From Planctomycetaceae bacterium (GTDB taxonomy: Bacteria > Planctomycetota > Planctomycetia > Planctomycetales > Planctomycetaceae): a stretch of DNA of 64,000 nt. Where the stretch lies: assembly GCA_002726205.1 (NCBI GenBank), contig PBSL01000043.1:1-64000 (forward strand), written 5' to 3'. Below, in pieces: positions 28,999-39,726 of the stretch. The stretch's first letter is position 1; each line of letters starts with the position of its first letter. A model generated the notes under the pieces. That model worked only from the letters and a program-made list of their open reading frames with translations, was not told where the DNA came from and searched no databases. The position numbers were made by a program, and so were the translations under genes.

Positions 28999-29870
28999 CC
29001 ATTCCGCTCGCAAGACGACGATACCGACTGCTGCGGCTGATCGCCGCCGCCCTGCTGGTGGTGCTGGTCATTTCGCTTGACCACTCCGTCGCTCTCGCCC
29101 AGGACAACGGGCAGGACAACGGGCAGGACAACGGGCAGGACGACGCGGTCCGACTGGCCGACGATGCGCCGCCGGGGATGCCGACCGATCCGGTCGGTAT
29201 CATGCGCAAACTCGGCTGGATGGGCTGGGTGTTCCTGGTTCCTTTTGTCGGAGCCACCCTGATTGCCCTGTGGTTCAGTGTCGAACGGCTGGTCGTACTC
29301 AAACGCAACCGGGTGATTCCCAAGCCGTTTGTCGAACGTTTTCTGGAACATCTCAGGCAGGGCAAACTCGACCGGGACACCGCCTTGAAGTTGTGTGAGC
29401 AAAGCGACAGCCCCGTTGCCGCGGTGTTTGCTCATGGCGTCCGCAAGTGGGGCAAATCGAGTGTCGAGGTCGAGCAGGCGATCATCGACGGTGGTGAGCG
29501 CCAGGTCAGTCAGCTGCGCGAGCACCTGAGAGTGCTCAACGGTGTTGCCACGGTCACCCCGCTGGTCGGACTGCTGGGCACGGTGATCGGGATGATCCAG
29601 TCCTTCAACGATCTTGCCACCGCCGGAGCGATGGGAAATGCCGAGCAACTGGCCGTCGGAATCGCGCTGGCATTGCTGACAACGGCCAGCGGCCTGATGA
29701 TCGCGATTCCCTCGCTGATCATGTACATGTTTCTCTCCGGCCGCGTCGATGTACTGGTGATGGAAATGGACCACCTCGCTCAAAGCGTGGTCCAGCTGAT
29801 TTCGGCCGAGGCCCTGGCCGAGCAGCCGCGGCGACGGAAGCGAACGGGCGAGTCAAAACAGGCCGTGTGA
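28995..29870 (+). CDS. MotA/TolQ/ExbB-type proton channel protein
   Basis: A 291-residue membrane protein. An N-terminal leader or membrane segment ([17 protein letters not shown]) precedes a QDNG repeat. The first channel helix ([23 protein letters not shown]) and a long cytoplasmic part come next. The conserved helices with [19 protein letters not shown] and [23 protein letters not shown] follow, the ExbB/TolQ signature. Such proteins form a pentamer around ExbD/TolR and use the proton gradient to drive envelope work. No ExbD/TolR gene follows; the next gene is FlgI-like. The C-terminus is Arg/Lys-rich. Translation is coupled to the TPR gene. Confidence 0.92.
   Translation: MTIPLARRRYRLLRLIAAALLVVLVISLDHSVALAQDNGQDNGQDNGQDDAVRLADDAPPGMPTDPVGIMRKLGWMGWVFLVPFVGATLIALWFSVERLVVLKRNRVIPKPFVERFLEHLRQGKLDRDTALKLCEQSDSPVAAVFAHGVRKWGKSSVEVEQAIIDGGERQVSQLREHLRVLNGVATVTPLVGLLGTVIGMIQSFNDLATAGAMGNAEQLAVGIALALLTTASGLMIAIPSLIMYMFLSGRVDVLVMEMDHLAQSVVQLISAEALAEQPRRRKRTGESKQAV
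29100..29135 (+). repeat. 12-bp in-frame tandem repeat (QDNG)
   Basis: Three perfect copies of caggacaacggg, followed by a degenerate copy, encode a QDNG repeat just after the leader of the ExbB-type protein. Confidence 0.85.
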
Positions 29871-29872
29871 TG

Positions 29873-29892
29873 GGTCAAGAGTCATCTTGACC
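29873..29892 (+). other. Short inverted repeat
   Basis: GGTCAAG, six-base loop, CTTGACC: a perfect 7-bp stem beginning just after the ExbB-type stop codon. No T-run follows, so it is not a typical intrinsic terminator; it could be an operator or mRNA 3' structure. The remaining 160 bp before the next gene hold nothing I can assign. Confidence 0.3.
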
Positions 29893-30057
29893 GGTACCGG
29901 GGCGGAAACCTATCTTCCCGCCGCCTCGATATCTTCTCTCACTTCACACTCTCCCTGTCATCCAGCCACCTGCCGCGTTCACTCGCGTCGGGTCCGATCG
30001 CCCGGGAACCACGGCGGCTCCCAAACCCGGCGGTGCGCCAATGGAGTCTCTCGGATC

Positions 30058-32187
30058 ATGAACAGTTCCAGGTCCCGGCCACGCGTGTCCCGTTCCACGT
30101 GTTCCACCGCCCCCTTGTTGCTGCTCGGCATTGCCGTGACGCTGTTGATGGCAACCGGCGGTTGCCGCGCACTCGAGACATCTTCGATCTTCTCCTGGCC
30201 CGATTCCCTGAACTGGTCGAGCCGTTCGCAAAGTCCCTCGACGGGCTCGGGCACGGCCGATGTGGACGGTCCCACCCCGGTGACAGTCGGTGACTACGTC
30301 ACCATCAGCGGCCTGTCGATGATCACCCTGGAGGGCGTCGGCCTGATCACCGGACTGGAAGGTACCGGGGGCGATCCCCCACCCTCACCATTCCGGATGA
30401 CCCTGCTCAAGGACATGAAACGTCGTGGTGTCCGAAACCCCAAGGCCCTGCTGCGATCACCGAAGACGGCCATGGTGATCGTGCGGGCCTACCTGCCGCC
30501 ACTGGTCCGCAAGGGCGAGCGGTTTGATGTCGAGGTGCGACTTCCCTCGGGCACCGAAGCCACCAGCCTCAACGGTGGCTGGTTGATGGAAACCGATCTC
30601 ACCGAGAGGGCAATCGTCCCCGGCCAGGGTGTACTTACCGGACACATCTTCGCTCGTGCCCGGGGAAACGTCCTGATCTCGCACGGCGAGGGTGACAAGC
30701 AGGATCTCGCTGGCGTGTTGCGGCGAGGCCGGATCCCGGGAGGTGGTGTCTCACGTCGTGATCGCGATCTGAAGATCTCGCTGAGAAACCGGTTTCGCAG
30801 CGTTCGAATGTCCCGCCGCATTGCCCATCAAATTGGCGAACGGTTTTACTCTTACAACCGCCACGGAACTCGAGAACCACTGGCCGAGCCGAAGTCCGAC
30901 CGCACGATCGTGCTGAAGGTCCACCCCAAGTACCGCGACAACTTCCCACGTTACCTGCAGGTGATCCGCCAGATCGCGATGAAGGAAGATGGCGTGGCCC
31001 GCCAGGTCCGCATGCAGCAATTGGCCAGCCAGTTGGAAGTTAACGAGACAGCAGAGCGGGCGGCACTGGCACTCGAGTCGATCGGGCCTCGGGCGATTCC
31101 TTTCCTGAAGACCGGGCTCGAGAACGAGAACCTGGAAGTTCAATTCCACGCGGCCGTCGCACTGGCCTATCTCGACGACAATTCCGGATCCGGGGTGCTG
31201 GCTCGTACCGCCCGCAACGAACGGGCTTTCCGCGTGTTTTCACTCGCGGCCCTGGCCACGCTCGAAGACGCCCCGTCACAATTGCTCCTCCGCGAACTGC
31301 TCAGTCCCGTCCATGCCTGCGGAACGTCAACCTGCCAACACCGGGGACAAGTCGTCGACGGTGCCTGTCCGGATTGCCGCAAGGCAGGCCTGCTGAAACA
31401 GAGTTTCGAGTTGCAGTACGGAGCGTTCCGGGCCCTCTCGACCCGTGACCGGCTTGATCCGTCAATTCGCGGCGAGAACATCCAGGACCTGTTCACACTG
31501 CACGAGGTGGACGCCGGGGGACAACCCCTGATTCACCTGACACAACTCCAGCGTGCCGAGATCGTTCTTTTCGGCAAGGACCAGCAGTTCAGGACCCCGT
31601 TGGCCGTCCAGGCAGGAAACCACGTCTGGCTGAACGCCCAGTCGGGATCTCCGACGATCACCATCAGTCGTTACCAGGTCGGCCAGGCACCTCGAAAGAA
31701 GGTCGTTCCCACCCGGGTCGCCGATGTCATTCGCACGGCCGTGGAATTCGGAGCCACCTATCCCGACATCGTGCAGATGCTTGTCCAGGCCCAGCGACAA
31801 CACAACGTGCCCGGCCAGATCGCCATCGACACCATGCCACGGACCGGCCGGATCTACCTCCGTCCCGATCCCGACGACAACGACGACCGCCGCACACGGC
31901 TTGGCTCGACCGACCAGTCACCCAACCTCTTCCCCACCTTGATCACGCCAGGGCATCGCACCGGCGACACCACGCCTGACGAGCAGCCTGGCGAATCTGA
32001 GCGATCGCTGCAGGAAACTCCTGGAGAAGGCATCAAGGAGGCTGCCGATGAGGAAAACGAGGTGTCGCAGAAATCTCGAGACACTGGTGACGCGAGCCTG
32101 GCCGACCGACGGACGGCCAACAAGGAGAACCCGCCGGAGACCGGCACCGCTTCGCCCCTGTCGTTTCTGAAGTCGCTGTTCCGTTAA
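30058..32187 (+). CDS. FlgI (flagellar P-ring)-like protein with HEAT/Cys4 insert
   Basis: A 709-residue exported protein. The leader reaches about residue 36 (weak lipobox ATGGC). Residues about 75-310 match flagellar P-ring protein Flg[38 protein letters not shown] and [13 protein letters not shown], which parallel FlgI's 'GYGLVVGLDGTGD', 'YPPFARQGQTIDV' and 'KSLRGGTLLMTPL'. Residues about 325-410 resemble HEAT repeats. Cys421, 426, 437 and 440 could bind zinc. Residues 550-590 ([19 protein letters not shown]) match the FlgI C-terminus. So a helical insert splits a FlgI fold. The tail is acidic and hydrophilic. No flagellar rod, hook or other ring gene is in the window. Ten bases separate it from smc. 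Confidence 0.8.
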   Translation: MNSSRSRPRVSRSTCSTAPLLLLGIAVTLLMATGGCRALETSSIFSWPDSLNWSSRSQSPSTGSGTADVDGPTPVTVGDYVTISGLSMITLEGVGLITGLEGTGGDPPPSPFRMTLLKDMKRRGVRNPKALLRSPKTAMVIVRAYLPPLVRKGERFDVEVRLPSGTEATSLNGGWLMETDLTERAIVPGQGVLTGHIFARARGNVLISHGEGDKQDLAGVLRRGRIPGGGVSRRDRDLKISLRNRFRSVRMSRRIAHQIGERFYSYNRHGTREPLAEPKSDRTIVLKVHPKYRDNFPRYLQVIRQIAMKEDGVARQVRMQQLASQLEVNETAERAALALESIGPRAIPFLKTGLENENLEVQFHAAVALAYLDDNSGSGVLARTARNERAFRVFSLAALATLEDAPSQLLLRELLSPVHACGTSTCQHRGQVVDGACPDCRKAGLLKQSFELQYGAFRALSTRDRLDPSIRGENIQDLFTLHEVDAGGQPLIHLTQLQRAEIVLFGKDQQFRTPLAVQAGNHVWLNAQSGSPTITISRYQVGQAPRKKVVPTRVADVIRTAVEFGATYPDIVQMLVQAQRQHNVPGQIAIDTMPRTGRIYLRPDPDDNDDRRTRLGSTDQSPNLFPTLITPGHRTGDTTPDEQPGESERSLQETPGEGIKEAADEENEVSQKSRDTGDASLADRRTANKENPPETGTASPLSFLKSLFR

Positions 32188-32197
32188 GGCGGCCCAG

Positions 32198-35100
32198 ATG
32201 CTCAAGTCGCTTGAACTCTTCGGCTTCAAGAGTTTCGTCGACCGTACGCGGTTCGACTTTGCTCCTGGTATCACCGGGATTGTCGGACCCAACGGCAGCG
32301 GCAAGAGCAACGTCGTCGATGCGATCAAGTGGATTCTCGGCGACCAAAGTCCCAAGAGCATGCGGGGCAAGGAGATGACGGATGTCATCTTCAACGGATC
32401 CCCGGGCCGCAAGTCCTCGGGATTCGCCGAGGCCACTCTCACTTTCGACAACACCAGCAAGATCTTGCCGATCGAGGCGGGCGAGATCCAGATCGGCCGA
32501 CGGATCTGGCAGAACGGTGACAGTGAATATCTGATCAATGGTGGAGCGTCGCGACTCAAGGACATTCGTGACCTGTTCCTGGGCACCGGCAGTTCAGCCT
32601 ACAGCATCATCGAACAGGGCCGGGTGGCTGCGATTCTGCAGTCCAACACGACTAACCGCCGGTTGGTGTTCGAGGAAGCGGCCGGAATCAGTCGCTACAA
32701 GTCGAGAAAAACCCAAGCCCTGCGAAAGCTCGAGCGGGTCGGGCAGAACCTGCTGAGACTGACCGACATTGTCGACGAGGTCGAGGCCCAGCTGACATCG
32801 ACCCGCAACCAGGCCCAGAAAGCGGCGAAGTACCGCGAGGTTACCGGAGAACTGAGACAGTGGTGGCTTGGCCTCGCTGCTGACGACCACCGCGAACACG
32901 CATCGCGACTCGAAGAACTCGACCGGATCGTCGACGATTTCCGAGACCAGCTGGTCGAACTCGAAGCGCTGAAACAGGCTTCCGAACGCGGTCTCGCCGA
33001 AATCGACAACGAGATCAACAGGGCCGAAGAACGAATCCGCGGAATCGAACGGTTGCGGAGTCACGATCGCGAGAAGATCGCAGCATTCGAGGCGACCGTC
33101 GGTCACCAGCGCAGCCGGGGCGAGGAACTCGACAGGGACTGTCTGCAGTTGATCGCCATCGTCTCGCGACTGCAGCACCGAAAACGCCAGGCCGTGGACC
33201 AGCAAGGCCACTCCCAGGTGGAACTCGACGAATTCGACGAGCAACTCACCTCAGCAATTGATCTCCGCCAGGCAGCACAACACGCGCTCGACCAGGTCAA
33301 CGAGCAACTCGAAGCCGACCGTTCCCGACTCGAGACGTTGCGACGTACCCAGCTGGAACAGGCCCGGATCGTCGCTTCCTGCAACGAGAAGGTCCAGGCT
33401 CTCAAATCGCGTCTGGGCGCGCTGGAAGTTGAGCAGACCGAAACCCGCGGGCAGCTTGAACGGCTCTCGAGCCAGGCCAGTACGTGTCAGCAGGAATACG
33501 AACAGCGGCAGACACGGGTGGCCGAGGCGACCCGTGACCTGGAAGCCGTTGATGATTCCGTAGCCCGGGCCCGGCAGGCTCGCGACCGACTGCTTGAACA
33601 GCAGGATGAATTCGTCAAGGAACTCTCGGCCACCCGTGAGCGCCGCAGTGCTCACCAGGCCCGTATCGCCGTCCTCGAAAAACTCGAACGTCGTCAGGAG
33701 GGCGTCGGGCTGGGTGTTCGTGAGATTCTCGACCGCGCCAAGACCTCGCAGCAGGCTCCCTGGAATCTCATCAGAGGAAGTGTCACCGATCTGATCCAGG
33801 TCGATCTGGAACACGCCCCACTGGTGGACGTGGCCCTGGGCGACGCCGCCCAGTGGATCGTCCTGGAAGAGATCGACCCGCTGGGAAAATACCTGCTCGA
33901 GCACTCCGGGAAACTTTCTGACCGCGTCGGTTTCCTGGCCGCCGACGCCCCCGTTTCATCGAACCAGGCAAGCGAGCGTGACCTGTCCGACCAGCCCGGC
34001 GTGGTGGGCCCGGTCGCCGCTGGGGTACAGACCGATCAGGGCAGCGAGTGGCTGATCGCCAGACTGCTCGACGATACGTGGGTCGTCAATTCGCTCGGTG
34101 ATGCCCTGCGGCTCGCCCGCGGCCCGGGACGTGGCGCCCGGTTCGTCACGCAACAGGGCGAGTTGATCGAGCGGGACGGAACGTTGCTGGCCGGACCGCT
34201 GTCGACCGAAGCTTCCCCGCTGTCTCGAAAAAGCGAACTACGGCGTCTGCGACAGGAACTCGCCGATCTGCAGAACCAGATCGAAACCAGCCAACTGCAA
34301 CTCGGAGACCTCGACGAATCGCTGGTTTCCTCCGAATGCGACCTGACCGCCGCCGACTCGCAGCGCGAGTCGATCCTCGACCGGCTCGTACGACTCAAGT
34401 CCGATGCCGAGGACCAGAGACGGGAACTGGAAGCGGTGATTCGCGAACGGGGGACAGTCGAGGACGAGCTGCAGCAGATCGACGAATCGCAACGTTGCAG
34501 CCGACAGGAACTGGACACCACCATCCAGGAGCACGACACGTCCGAACAGCGGCAACAACAACTGGGATCGCAGGCCGAGTCCATACAGGCCCGCCAGGAA
34601 GAACGGCGACGGCAACGAACTGAACAGGAGGATTCACTCGGTCAGACACGTCTCGAAGCGACCCGCCAGGAAGAACGCCGTGCCAACCTGCGTGACGTCT
34701 GCAAACATCGTCGATCCGAAGTCGAGCATCACGCCGAGCAGGCACTGGAGGCCTCTCGCCGGCTCACACACATCTCCTCCCAACAACAGGACATCGACCT
34801 CGAAATCCTCAATGTCAGTAGTCAACTCGCTGAACTGGCAATCACCGACGAACACCACGACCGCGAAATCGTTCAGCTCGTCACCATCCGCAACGAACTG
34901 CGGCAACAGCGGACCGAGTTGGCCGTCGAAGACAACCGGCTCAGCGAGGACGGGCAGAACCTGCGGCAGCAGCAACACGACGAAGAACTCAAGACAAGTG
35001 AAATCCGTGCCCAATTCGACTCGGTCGAGCAACGGCTACAGGACGAATACCAGCTCGGACTCGACGACCTTGTCGACTCCGACGCTTCGGCTTTTCAGCT

Positions 35101-36076
35101 TTATCTCGCCGAATTGCTCGTCCCCGACGAATCCGACGAACCCGGCGAGGACCAACTGGCCACAGACGAGCAGCAGATGGATGCGGCGTCGGGCAATCCG
35201 GAACATGAAGATGGCCCCGACGGTGCCAACGGGCTGGAAGCCGACCAGGAGCACGGGGACGACGGGAGAGATGGCGCCGGCAATTCGACAACCGGGAGCG
35301 CCGGAGAACCGGCAGCGGATGTCGACCCGGTCCGGTTGCAGCCCCCGCCGGGGGTCACGTTCCTGTCGGTCCGCGACCAGCTCGAGAATCGGGTCGCACG
35401 ACTGAGACGGAAATTGAAGTTGATGGGCAGCGTGAACACCGCCGCGTTGGAAAGCCTCGACGAATTCGAAACCCGCTTCGAACATCTCGAGAATCAGCGT
35501 CGCGACCTGGCCGAGGCCAAGGCAACCCTTGAAGAGATCGTGCAACGCATCAACGAGGAAAGCCAGCGGCTCTTTCATAAATCGTTCACAACGATCCAAG
35601 GCCATTTCAGGGAAATGTTCCGCAAGCTGTTTGGTGGTGGCGAAGGTGACATCATCCTGGAGGATCCCGACGATGTTCTCGACTGTTCGATCGAGATCGT
35701 CGCCCGACCACCGGGGAAGGAGCTTCGTAGCCTGTCACTGCTCTCGGGCGGCGAAAAGACACTGACGGCCGTGGCCCTGGTGATGGCGATCTTCAAGAGC
35801 AATCCAAGCCCCTTCTGCATCCTCGATGAAGTCGATGCCGCACTGGATGACGCCAACATCGGGCGATACACGACAATGCTCGGCGATTTCGATCAAACAA
35901 CGCAATTCATCATGATCACTCACCGCAAACCAACAATGACCATCGCCGACCTGATTTACGGTGTCACGATGGAGCAGCCGGGGATCTCGAAGAGAATCTC
36001 GGTGCGGTTCGAGGATGTGAATGAAGATGGGGACTTTACGTCGAATTCTCCGGATGGGGAGTCTGACGCCGCGTGA
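32198..36076 (+). CDS. smc: Chromosome segregation protein SMC
   Basis: A 1292-residue SMC ATPase that compacts and segregates chromosomes with ScpA/ScpB. Walker A (GPNGSGKSN, Lys36) is at the N-terminus. Long coiled coils (about 170-500 and 670-960, very Gln/Glu/Arg-rich) flank a hinge domain (about 500-660). The C-terminal signature [14 protein letters not shown] and Walker [15 protein letters not shown] close the head. It is longer than typical bacterial SMC (about 1150-1190). A low-complexity acidic stretch (about 976-1041, rich in Asp/Glu/Gly) sits in the second coiled coil before the GSVN motif. No scpA or scpB is adjacent. Confidence 0.96.
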   Translation: MLKSLELFGFKSFVDRTRFDFAPGITGIVGPNGSGKSNVVDAIKWILGDQSPKSMRGKEMTDVIFNGSPGRKSSGFAEATLTFDNTSKILPIEAGEIQIGRRIWQNGDSEYLINGGASRLKDIRDLFLGTGSSAYSIIEQGRVAAILQSNTTNRRLVFEEAAGISRYKSRKTQALRKLERVGQNLLRLTDIVDEVEAQLTSTRNQAQKAAKYREVTGELRQWWLGLAADDHREHASRLEELDRIVDDFRDQLVELEALKQASERGLAEIDNEINRAEERIRGIERLRSHDREKIAAFEATVGHQRSRGEELDRDCLQLIAIVSRLQHRKRQAVDQQGHSQVELDEFDEQLTSAIDLRQAAQHALDQVNEQLEADRSRLETLRRTQLEQARIVASCNEKVQALKSRLGALEVEQTETRGQLERLSSQASTCQQEYEQRQTRVAEATRDLEAVDDSVARARQARDRLLEQQDEFVKELSATRERRSAHQARIAVLEKLERRQEGVGLGVREILDRAKTSQQAPWNLIRGSVTDLIQVDLEHAPLVDVALGDAAQWIVLEEIDPLGKYLLEHSGKLSDRVGFLAADAPVSSNQASERDLSDQPGVVGPVAAGVQTDQGSEWLIARLLDDTWVVNSLGDALRLARGPGRGARFVTQQGELIERDGTLLAGPLSTEASPLSRKSELRRLRQELADLQNQIETSQLQLGDLDESLVSSECDLTAADSQRESILDRLVRLKSDAEDQRRELEAVIRERGTVEDELQQIDESQRCSRQELDTTIQEHDTSEQRQQQLGSQAESIQARQEERRRQRTEQEDSLGQTRLEATRQEERRANLRDVCKHRRSEVEHHAEQALEASRRLTHISSQQQDIDLEILNVSSQLAELAITDEHHDREIVQLVTIRNELRQQRTELAVEDNRLSEDGQNLRQQQHDEELKTSEIRAQFDSVEQRLQDEYQLGLDDLVDSDASAFQLYLAELLVPDESDEPGEDQLATDEQQMDAASGNPEHEDGPDGANGLEADQEHGDDGRDGAGNSTTGSAGEPAADVDPVRLQPPPGVTFLSVRDQLENRVARLRRKLKLMGSVNTAALESLDEFETRFEHLENQRRDLAEAKATLEEIVQRINEESQRLFHKSFTTIQGHFREMFRKLFGGGEGDIILEDPDDVLDCSIEIVARPPGKELRSLSLLSGGEKTLTAVALVMAIFKSNPSPFCILDEVDAALDDANIGRYTTMLGDFDQTTQFIMITHRKPTMTIADLIYGVTMEQPGISKRISVRFEDVNEDGDFTSNSPDGESDAA

Positions 36077-36679
36077 GCGACGGCCTGTTGCCAGGTCCAG
36101 GATCGCCACGACGGGATGTGACGGCCGGGAAGATACTGCATCCCGTGCTAGTTGACCGCGTCGCAGCGGTTCGGATTGCCGCCGAAACGCGGGATTTCCC
36201 CACGTTCACGGCTGTCACCGAGCCAATGATCCTAAAGTCACTCGTACACTTAGGTCGAAACTAGTGATCAGACACGTGGAGACGGAGTGTACTGCCACAG
36301 GCGTTTTACTGGTTACACGGAAGTTACCGGCAGGATAGTCCGTTTCGGCGAGTTGTTTTCGATGGGGGGATAGAAGGACTTCGGGGGTGACCCACCCCGG
36401 AAGCAGGATGCTCTGGTCATCAACTCTCGGTCCCACCTCCCCGCATCGGTGGACACGACAAATTCGGAGGAGCGTTTCAAGGAGAGACCCAAACGGCCCG
36501 TTCTCACGGGTCCTTGCCGACTTCTCGGGTCGGCCAGGGATTCAGAGAACCAAGTCACCCAGCCTCGTGACAGGCTCATGCCTCCAGGATGCTGGTCGAC
36601 GGACCCAACGACATGGCGGGACGTGTTCCCGCGGGCTTGACGTTCCTCAGAGTTGAGATATTTCCGACTGGAGCCCGCA
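36077..36679. other. 603-bp gene-free region upstream of the HTH/receiver gene
   Basis: No open frame here has a convincing composition. Visible structures include GC-rich hairpins at 36384-36398 (GGGGTG, 3-base loop, CACCCC) and 36616-36632 (GCGGGA, 5-base loop, TCCCGC), and a GACCC/GGGTC pair near 36487-36510. I do not recognise a tRNA, SRP RNA, RNase P or riboswitch core. It may hold a long structured leader for the HTH/receiver gene, or a small RNA. Confidence 0.4.
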
Positions 36680-37252
36680 ATGAAAACAATCTTCACTACT
36701 GGACAGGTCGCCAAGATCTGCAAGGTAGCGCCCCGTACTGTCAGCAAGTGGTTCGACTCTGGCCGCTTGCGTGGTTACCGCATCCCCGGGTCGCAGGATC
36801 GACGGATCCCGCGAGAGCACCTGATTCGTTTCCTCAAGGAACACGGGATGCCGCTTGGAGAGCTCGAGGACGAGGCGATGGGCAAGGTTCTGCTCGTCGG
36901 TGTCGACTCGATGATCCAGACCGGCATCGTCGAAATCCTGGGCAGCGATGACTACAAGGTCGAGGCCGCGATGAGCGGTTTCGAGGCCGGCATCCAGGCA
37001 GAATCCCTGCATCCGGACTGTGTCATCGTCGACTTCGGAATGGGCCGACAGGACGCGTTGATGATCGCCCAGAACCTCCGCAGAAACGGTGAGTACAGCG
37101 AAACCGTCTTGGTCGCGCTGCTGACCGACGAGGACAACGCCAGCGGCTTTGATCGGACGATCTTCAACGAGACGTTCCGGAAGCCGTTTGACACGGCACT
37201 GCTCGCGGAACGCGTTCGCACGTTGATCAGTCGCAAGAAGCAACTGGTGTGA
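36680..37252 (+). CDS. HTH protein with C-terminal receiver-like domain
   Basis: A 190-residue regulator. Residues 1-55 are an excisionase/MerR-type helix-turn-helix (TTGQVAKICKVAPRTVSKWFD, then GYRIPGSQDRRIPREHLIRF). Residues 68-183 resemble a response-regulator receiver. Asp118 is at the phospho-acceptor place (CVIVDFG), Thr149 and Lys168 (FRKPF) are at the switch positions. The first-strand acidic pair is degenerate (LLVGVDS, only Asp76 remains), so phosphorylation is uncertain. The domain order (DNA-binding first) is the reverse of usual OmpR-type regulators. The ATG at 36680 was preferred over one 27 bp upstream. No kinase is adjacent. A strong terminator follows. Confidence 0.82.
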   Translation: MKTIFTTGQVAKICKVAPRTVSKWFDSGRLRGYRIPGSQDRRIPREHLIRFLKEHGMPLGELEDEAMGKVLLVGVDSMIQTGIVEILGSDDYKVEAAMSGFEAGIQAESLHPDCVIVDFGMGRQDALMIAQNLRRNGEYSETVLVALLTDEDNASGFDRTIFNETFRKPFDTALLAERVRTLISRKKQLV

Positions 37253-37366
37253 ATCGGACACTTGCTACCGGGTAGGGCTCCAAGGAAGAAACCCACACGG
37301 CTCCAGGGATGAATTGAACAGGCCAAAGGATCCCGGCCGTCCGAGAGAACGCGGTTTCAACCAAAG

Positions 37367-37406
37367 GGAATGCCCGGCCATGACGGCCGGGCATTCCTTT
37401 TTTTTT
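37367..37406 (+). terminator. Rho-independent terminator
   Basis: A perfect 13-bp stem (GGAATGCCCGGCC, five-base loop, GGCCGGGCATTCC) directly followed by nine T. It ends the HTH/receiver transcript and isolates it from the glycosyltransferase operon beginning at 37481. Confidence 0.95.
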
Positions 37407-37480
37407 GTGACGACACTTTCCCGTCTCAGCAACGTACAGTCCCATGTAGATCACCCGGCTTGTGGTTGCAGCCTTTCCCG

Positions 37481-39187
37481 ATGAACGATGTCCTCACCCC
37501 GCCGTCTCGCCGAACACGTCTGACCCTGGCGACACTGTCCCTGGTCGCCGGCCTGGCAGTGATCACCACACTCGACACGGCTGGCGATTATCCCCGGCTG
37601 GGCGAGGGACCGGGGTTGACCGTCGACGAGATGTTCAACGTCGGCGAGGGTTACCGGCTGGTCCGAGCCACCGCGATGTGGATGGCCGGCGAGTTTCACT
37701 GGCGTGAGGTCTTCGGTGAGCGAGACGACCTGGGCCCGGCGGCCCCTGCCGGTTACCACCTTGCCGACCACCCCCCGTTGGGTCGTTTCGCGCTGGGACT
37801 GGCACACGAGGCCGTCCTCGCCGTGGCGCCACCGCCTTCGAGAGGCCTGTCGCCTTTTGTGCCTACCGCGGCCCGTGTCGGCTCGGCACTGGCGTTTGCC
37901 TGGCTGGTCTACGTCGTCGGTCGTGCTGCAGCCGGCTGGTATGGGCACCTCGCCGGAGTCTCGGCGGCACTCGCGCTGGTGCTGATGCCGCGGCTCTTCG
38001 CCCACGCCCACCTGGCCTCCCTGGAAATGATGATCACGCTGGCCTACGCCGCTACCGTGATTTCGCTGGCAGAACGTTGGAGCCGACCCGGGGGACCTCG
38101 TTCACGCGATGCGCTGGTACCGGGCCTGCTGTTGGGGCTGGCACTGCTGACGAAGATCCAGGCCGTGCTGCTGGGTCCCCCGGTGGCCATCTGGGCACTC
38201 TGGCAGTGGCGGCACCACGCGTTGAAACCACTGGCGATCTGGGCAGCGGTGGGTGCACTCGTCTTCCTGGTCGGCTGGCCCTGGCTCTGGATCGATCCGC
38301 TCGATCACCTCACCGAGTACTTCGCCCGGACCACGCAGCGGGCCTCGTTGTCGGTCTGGTATCTCGGCATCAAGTCGCCCGACAACCAGGTCGCCTGGCA
38401 TTACCCGCTGGTGATGTTTGTCACAACAGTTCCGCTGGGCCTGCACATCCTGGCCACCTGCGGCTTGTGTTCTCGACGTTGGCGCTGGTGGAAAGATCCT
38501 CGCGCCGTGCTGCTGACCGCCTGCACGGGATTTCCGGTTCTGCTGTTTTCAGTCCCCGGCCTGTCGGTTTACGACGGTGTGCGTTTGTTCCTGGTCGTCT
38601 TCCCGTTGTGGGCGGTGCTGGTGGGCCGTGGCACGGTTGTCGCCTACGACTGGCTCTCGACAAAACTCTCCGCCGGCGCGGCAAGCGGGTTGCTGGCCGT
38701 GGTTTTCCTCGGCCAGGCCTGGGGACTGGTCATCATGCATCCCTGCGGGCTCGGGTTCTACAACCTCGCCGTCGGCGGTCCGGCCGGTGCCGAGCGGCTG
38801 GGGCTGGAGCCCACTTACTGGGGCGACAGCCTGACCCGCGGGTTCCTGGCGACGGTGGCCGAGCGGGTACCCGAGAACGAGACCATCGCGGTGTTTCCGT
38901 CGCTGCACCCGGTCCAGTGGACAGAACTGCTGCGGCATGCCCGCATCTGGGGTGAGAAGCCACCCCGCCTGGCTCTCTATGGCACACCGGCCGCCGCCGG
39001 CGCACGATTCATCATGATCTTCCGCCGCAAGGCGGATCTACCCGAAGAACTGCGGCAGAAACCGCCCGGAACACGCAGCGTGGCCGAGGTTCGCAGGGCC
39101 GGTGTCGTGCTCGCCGCACTTTATCAACAACGGATTCGGGCCGAAGAACTCCGCAATGACACCACGGACACCTATACTGACAACTAG
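37481..39187 (+). CDS. GT39-type membrane glycosyltransferase
   Basis: A 568-residue multi-spanning membrane protein of the GT39/PMT-like (ArnT) family. It transfers a sugar from a polyprenyl-phosphate donor to a protein or lipid acceptor on the outer face. The first loop has the catalytic-region acidic motif [15 protein letters not shown] and, later, [15 protein letters not shown], typical of the family. About ten membrane segments follow (for example [42 protein letters not shown]). The acceptor is unknown. The start at 37481 is the first ATG after the terminator. moaC starts 41 bp after its stop. Confidence 0.85.
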   Translation: MNDVLTPPSRRTRLTLATLSLVAGLAVITTLDTAGDYPRLGEGPGLTVDEMFNVGEGYRLVRATAMWMAGEFHWREVFGERDDLGPAAPAGYHLADHPPLGRFALGLAHEAVLAVAPPPSRGLSPFVPTAARVGSALAFAWLVYVVGRAAAGWYGHLAGVSAALALVLMPRLFAHAHLASLEMMITLAYAATVISLAERWSRPGGPRSRDALVPGLLLGLALLTKIQAVLLGPPVAIWALWQWRHHALKPLAIWAAVGALVFLVGWPWLWIDPLDHLTEYFARTTQRASLSVWYLGIKSPDNQVAWHYPLVMFVTTVPLGLHILATCGLCSRRWRWWKDPRAVLLTACTGFPVLLFSVPGLSVYDGVRLFLVVFPLWAVLVGRGTVVAYDWLSTKLSAGAASGLLAVVFLGQAWGLVIMHPCGLGFYNLAVGGPAGAERLGLEPTYWGDSLTRGFLATVAERVPENETIAVFPSLHPVQWTELLRHARIWGEKPPRLALYGTPAAAGARFIMIFRRKADLPEELRQKPPGTRSVAEVRRAGVVLAALYQQRIRAEELRNDTTDTYTDN

Positions 39188-39228
39188 TTCGTTTCGGACA
39201 TTTCCTGGATTTCACACCCCTGGGCACC

Positions 39229-39726
39229 ATGACCGATCTCACGCATTTTGACGAATCCGGCGCCTCTCGCATGGTGGATGTCGGAGACAAGCCGGTCACG
39301 CGGCGACTCGCAGTCGCCGAAGCGACGGTACAAATGCAGCCGGAAACACTGGCGTTGATCCGTGACGGGGGGCTGGCCAAAGGCGACGTGTTCGAAGTCG
39401 CACGGCTGGCAGGAATCCAGGCCACCAAGCGGACCGCCGACCTGATCCCGTTGTGCCACACCCTGCCCCTGGACTCGGCCTCGGTCGACTTCGAGTACCT
39501 GGACAAGTCCCAGGTCCGCGTGGTTGCCCGTGTCGGGACCCAGGGACGAACCGGGGTAGAAATGGAAGCGCTGGTCGCGGCCACCACCGCGGCCCTGACG
39601 ATCTACGACATGTGCAAGTCGATGGATCGGGGCATGGAAATCGGCGAGGTACGGTTGCTCGAGAAGTCCGGGGGACGCAGCGGGCACTACGTCCACGAGC
39701 GGCTCGGTGAAGCGGGAGGAAAGTAG
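39229..39726 (+). CDS. moaC: Cyclic pyranopterin monophosphate synthase MoaC
   Basis: A 165-residue enzyme of molybdenum-cofactor synthesis. With MoaA it converts GTP via 3',8-cyclo-GTP to cyclic pyranopterin monophosphate. The conserved segments [44 protein letters not shown] and [14 protein letters not shown], including the active-site Lys, are all intact. No other moa/mog gene is in the window. It is in the same transcript as a glycosyltransferase and an ABC permease with no functional link. Its stop is directly followed by the GTG of the permease. Confidence 0.95.
   Translation: MTDLTHFDESGASRMVDVGDKPVTRRLAVAEATVQMQPETLALIRDGGLAKGDVFEVARLAGIQATKRTADLIPLCHTLPLDSASVDFEYLDKSQVRVVARVGTQGRTGVEMEALVAATTAALTIYDMCKSMDRGMEIGEVRLLEKSGGRSGHYVHERLGEAGGK

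Noticed and set aside
29873-29892. Inverted repeat considered as an intrinsic terminator
   Set aside because: No T-run follows the stem.
32198-36076. RecN or Rad50-type ATPase for the 1292-residue protein
   Set aside because: The hinge position, [14 protein letters not shown] signature and GSVN region fit SMC.
36638-36665. TTGACG with TATTTC as a promoter for the HTH/receiver gene
   Set aside because: The resulting start would lie only about 8 bases before the ATG and would cut into the ribosome site.
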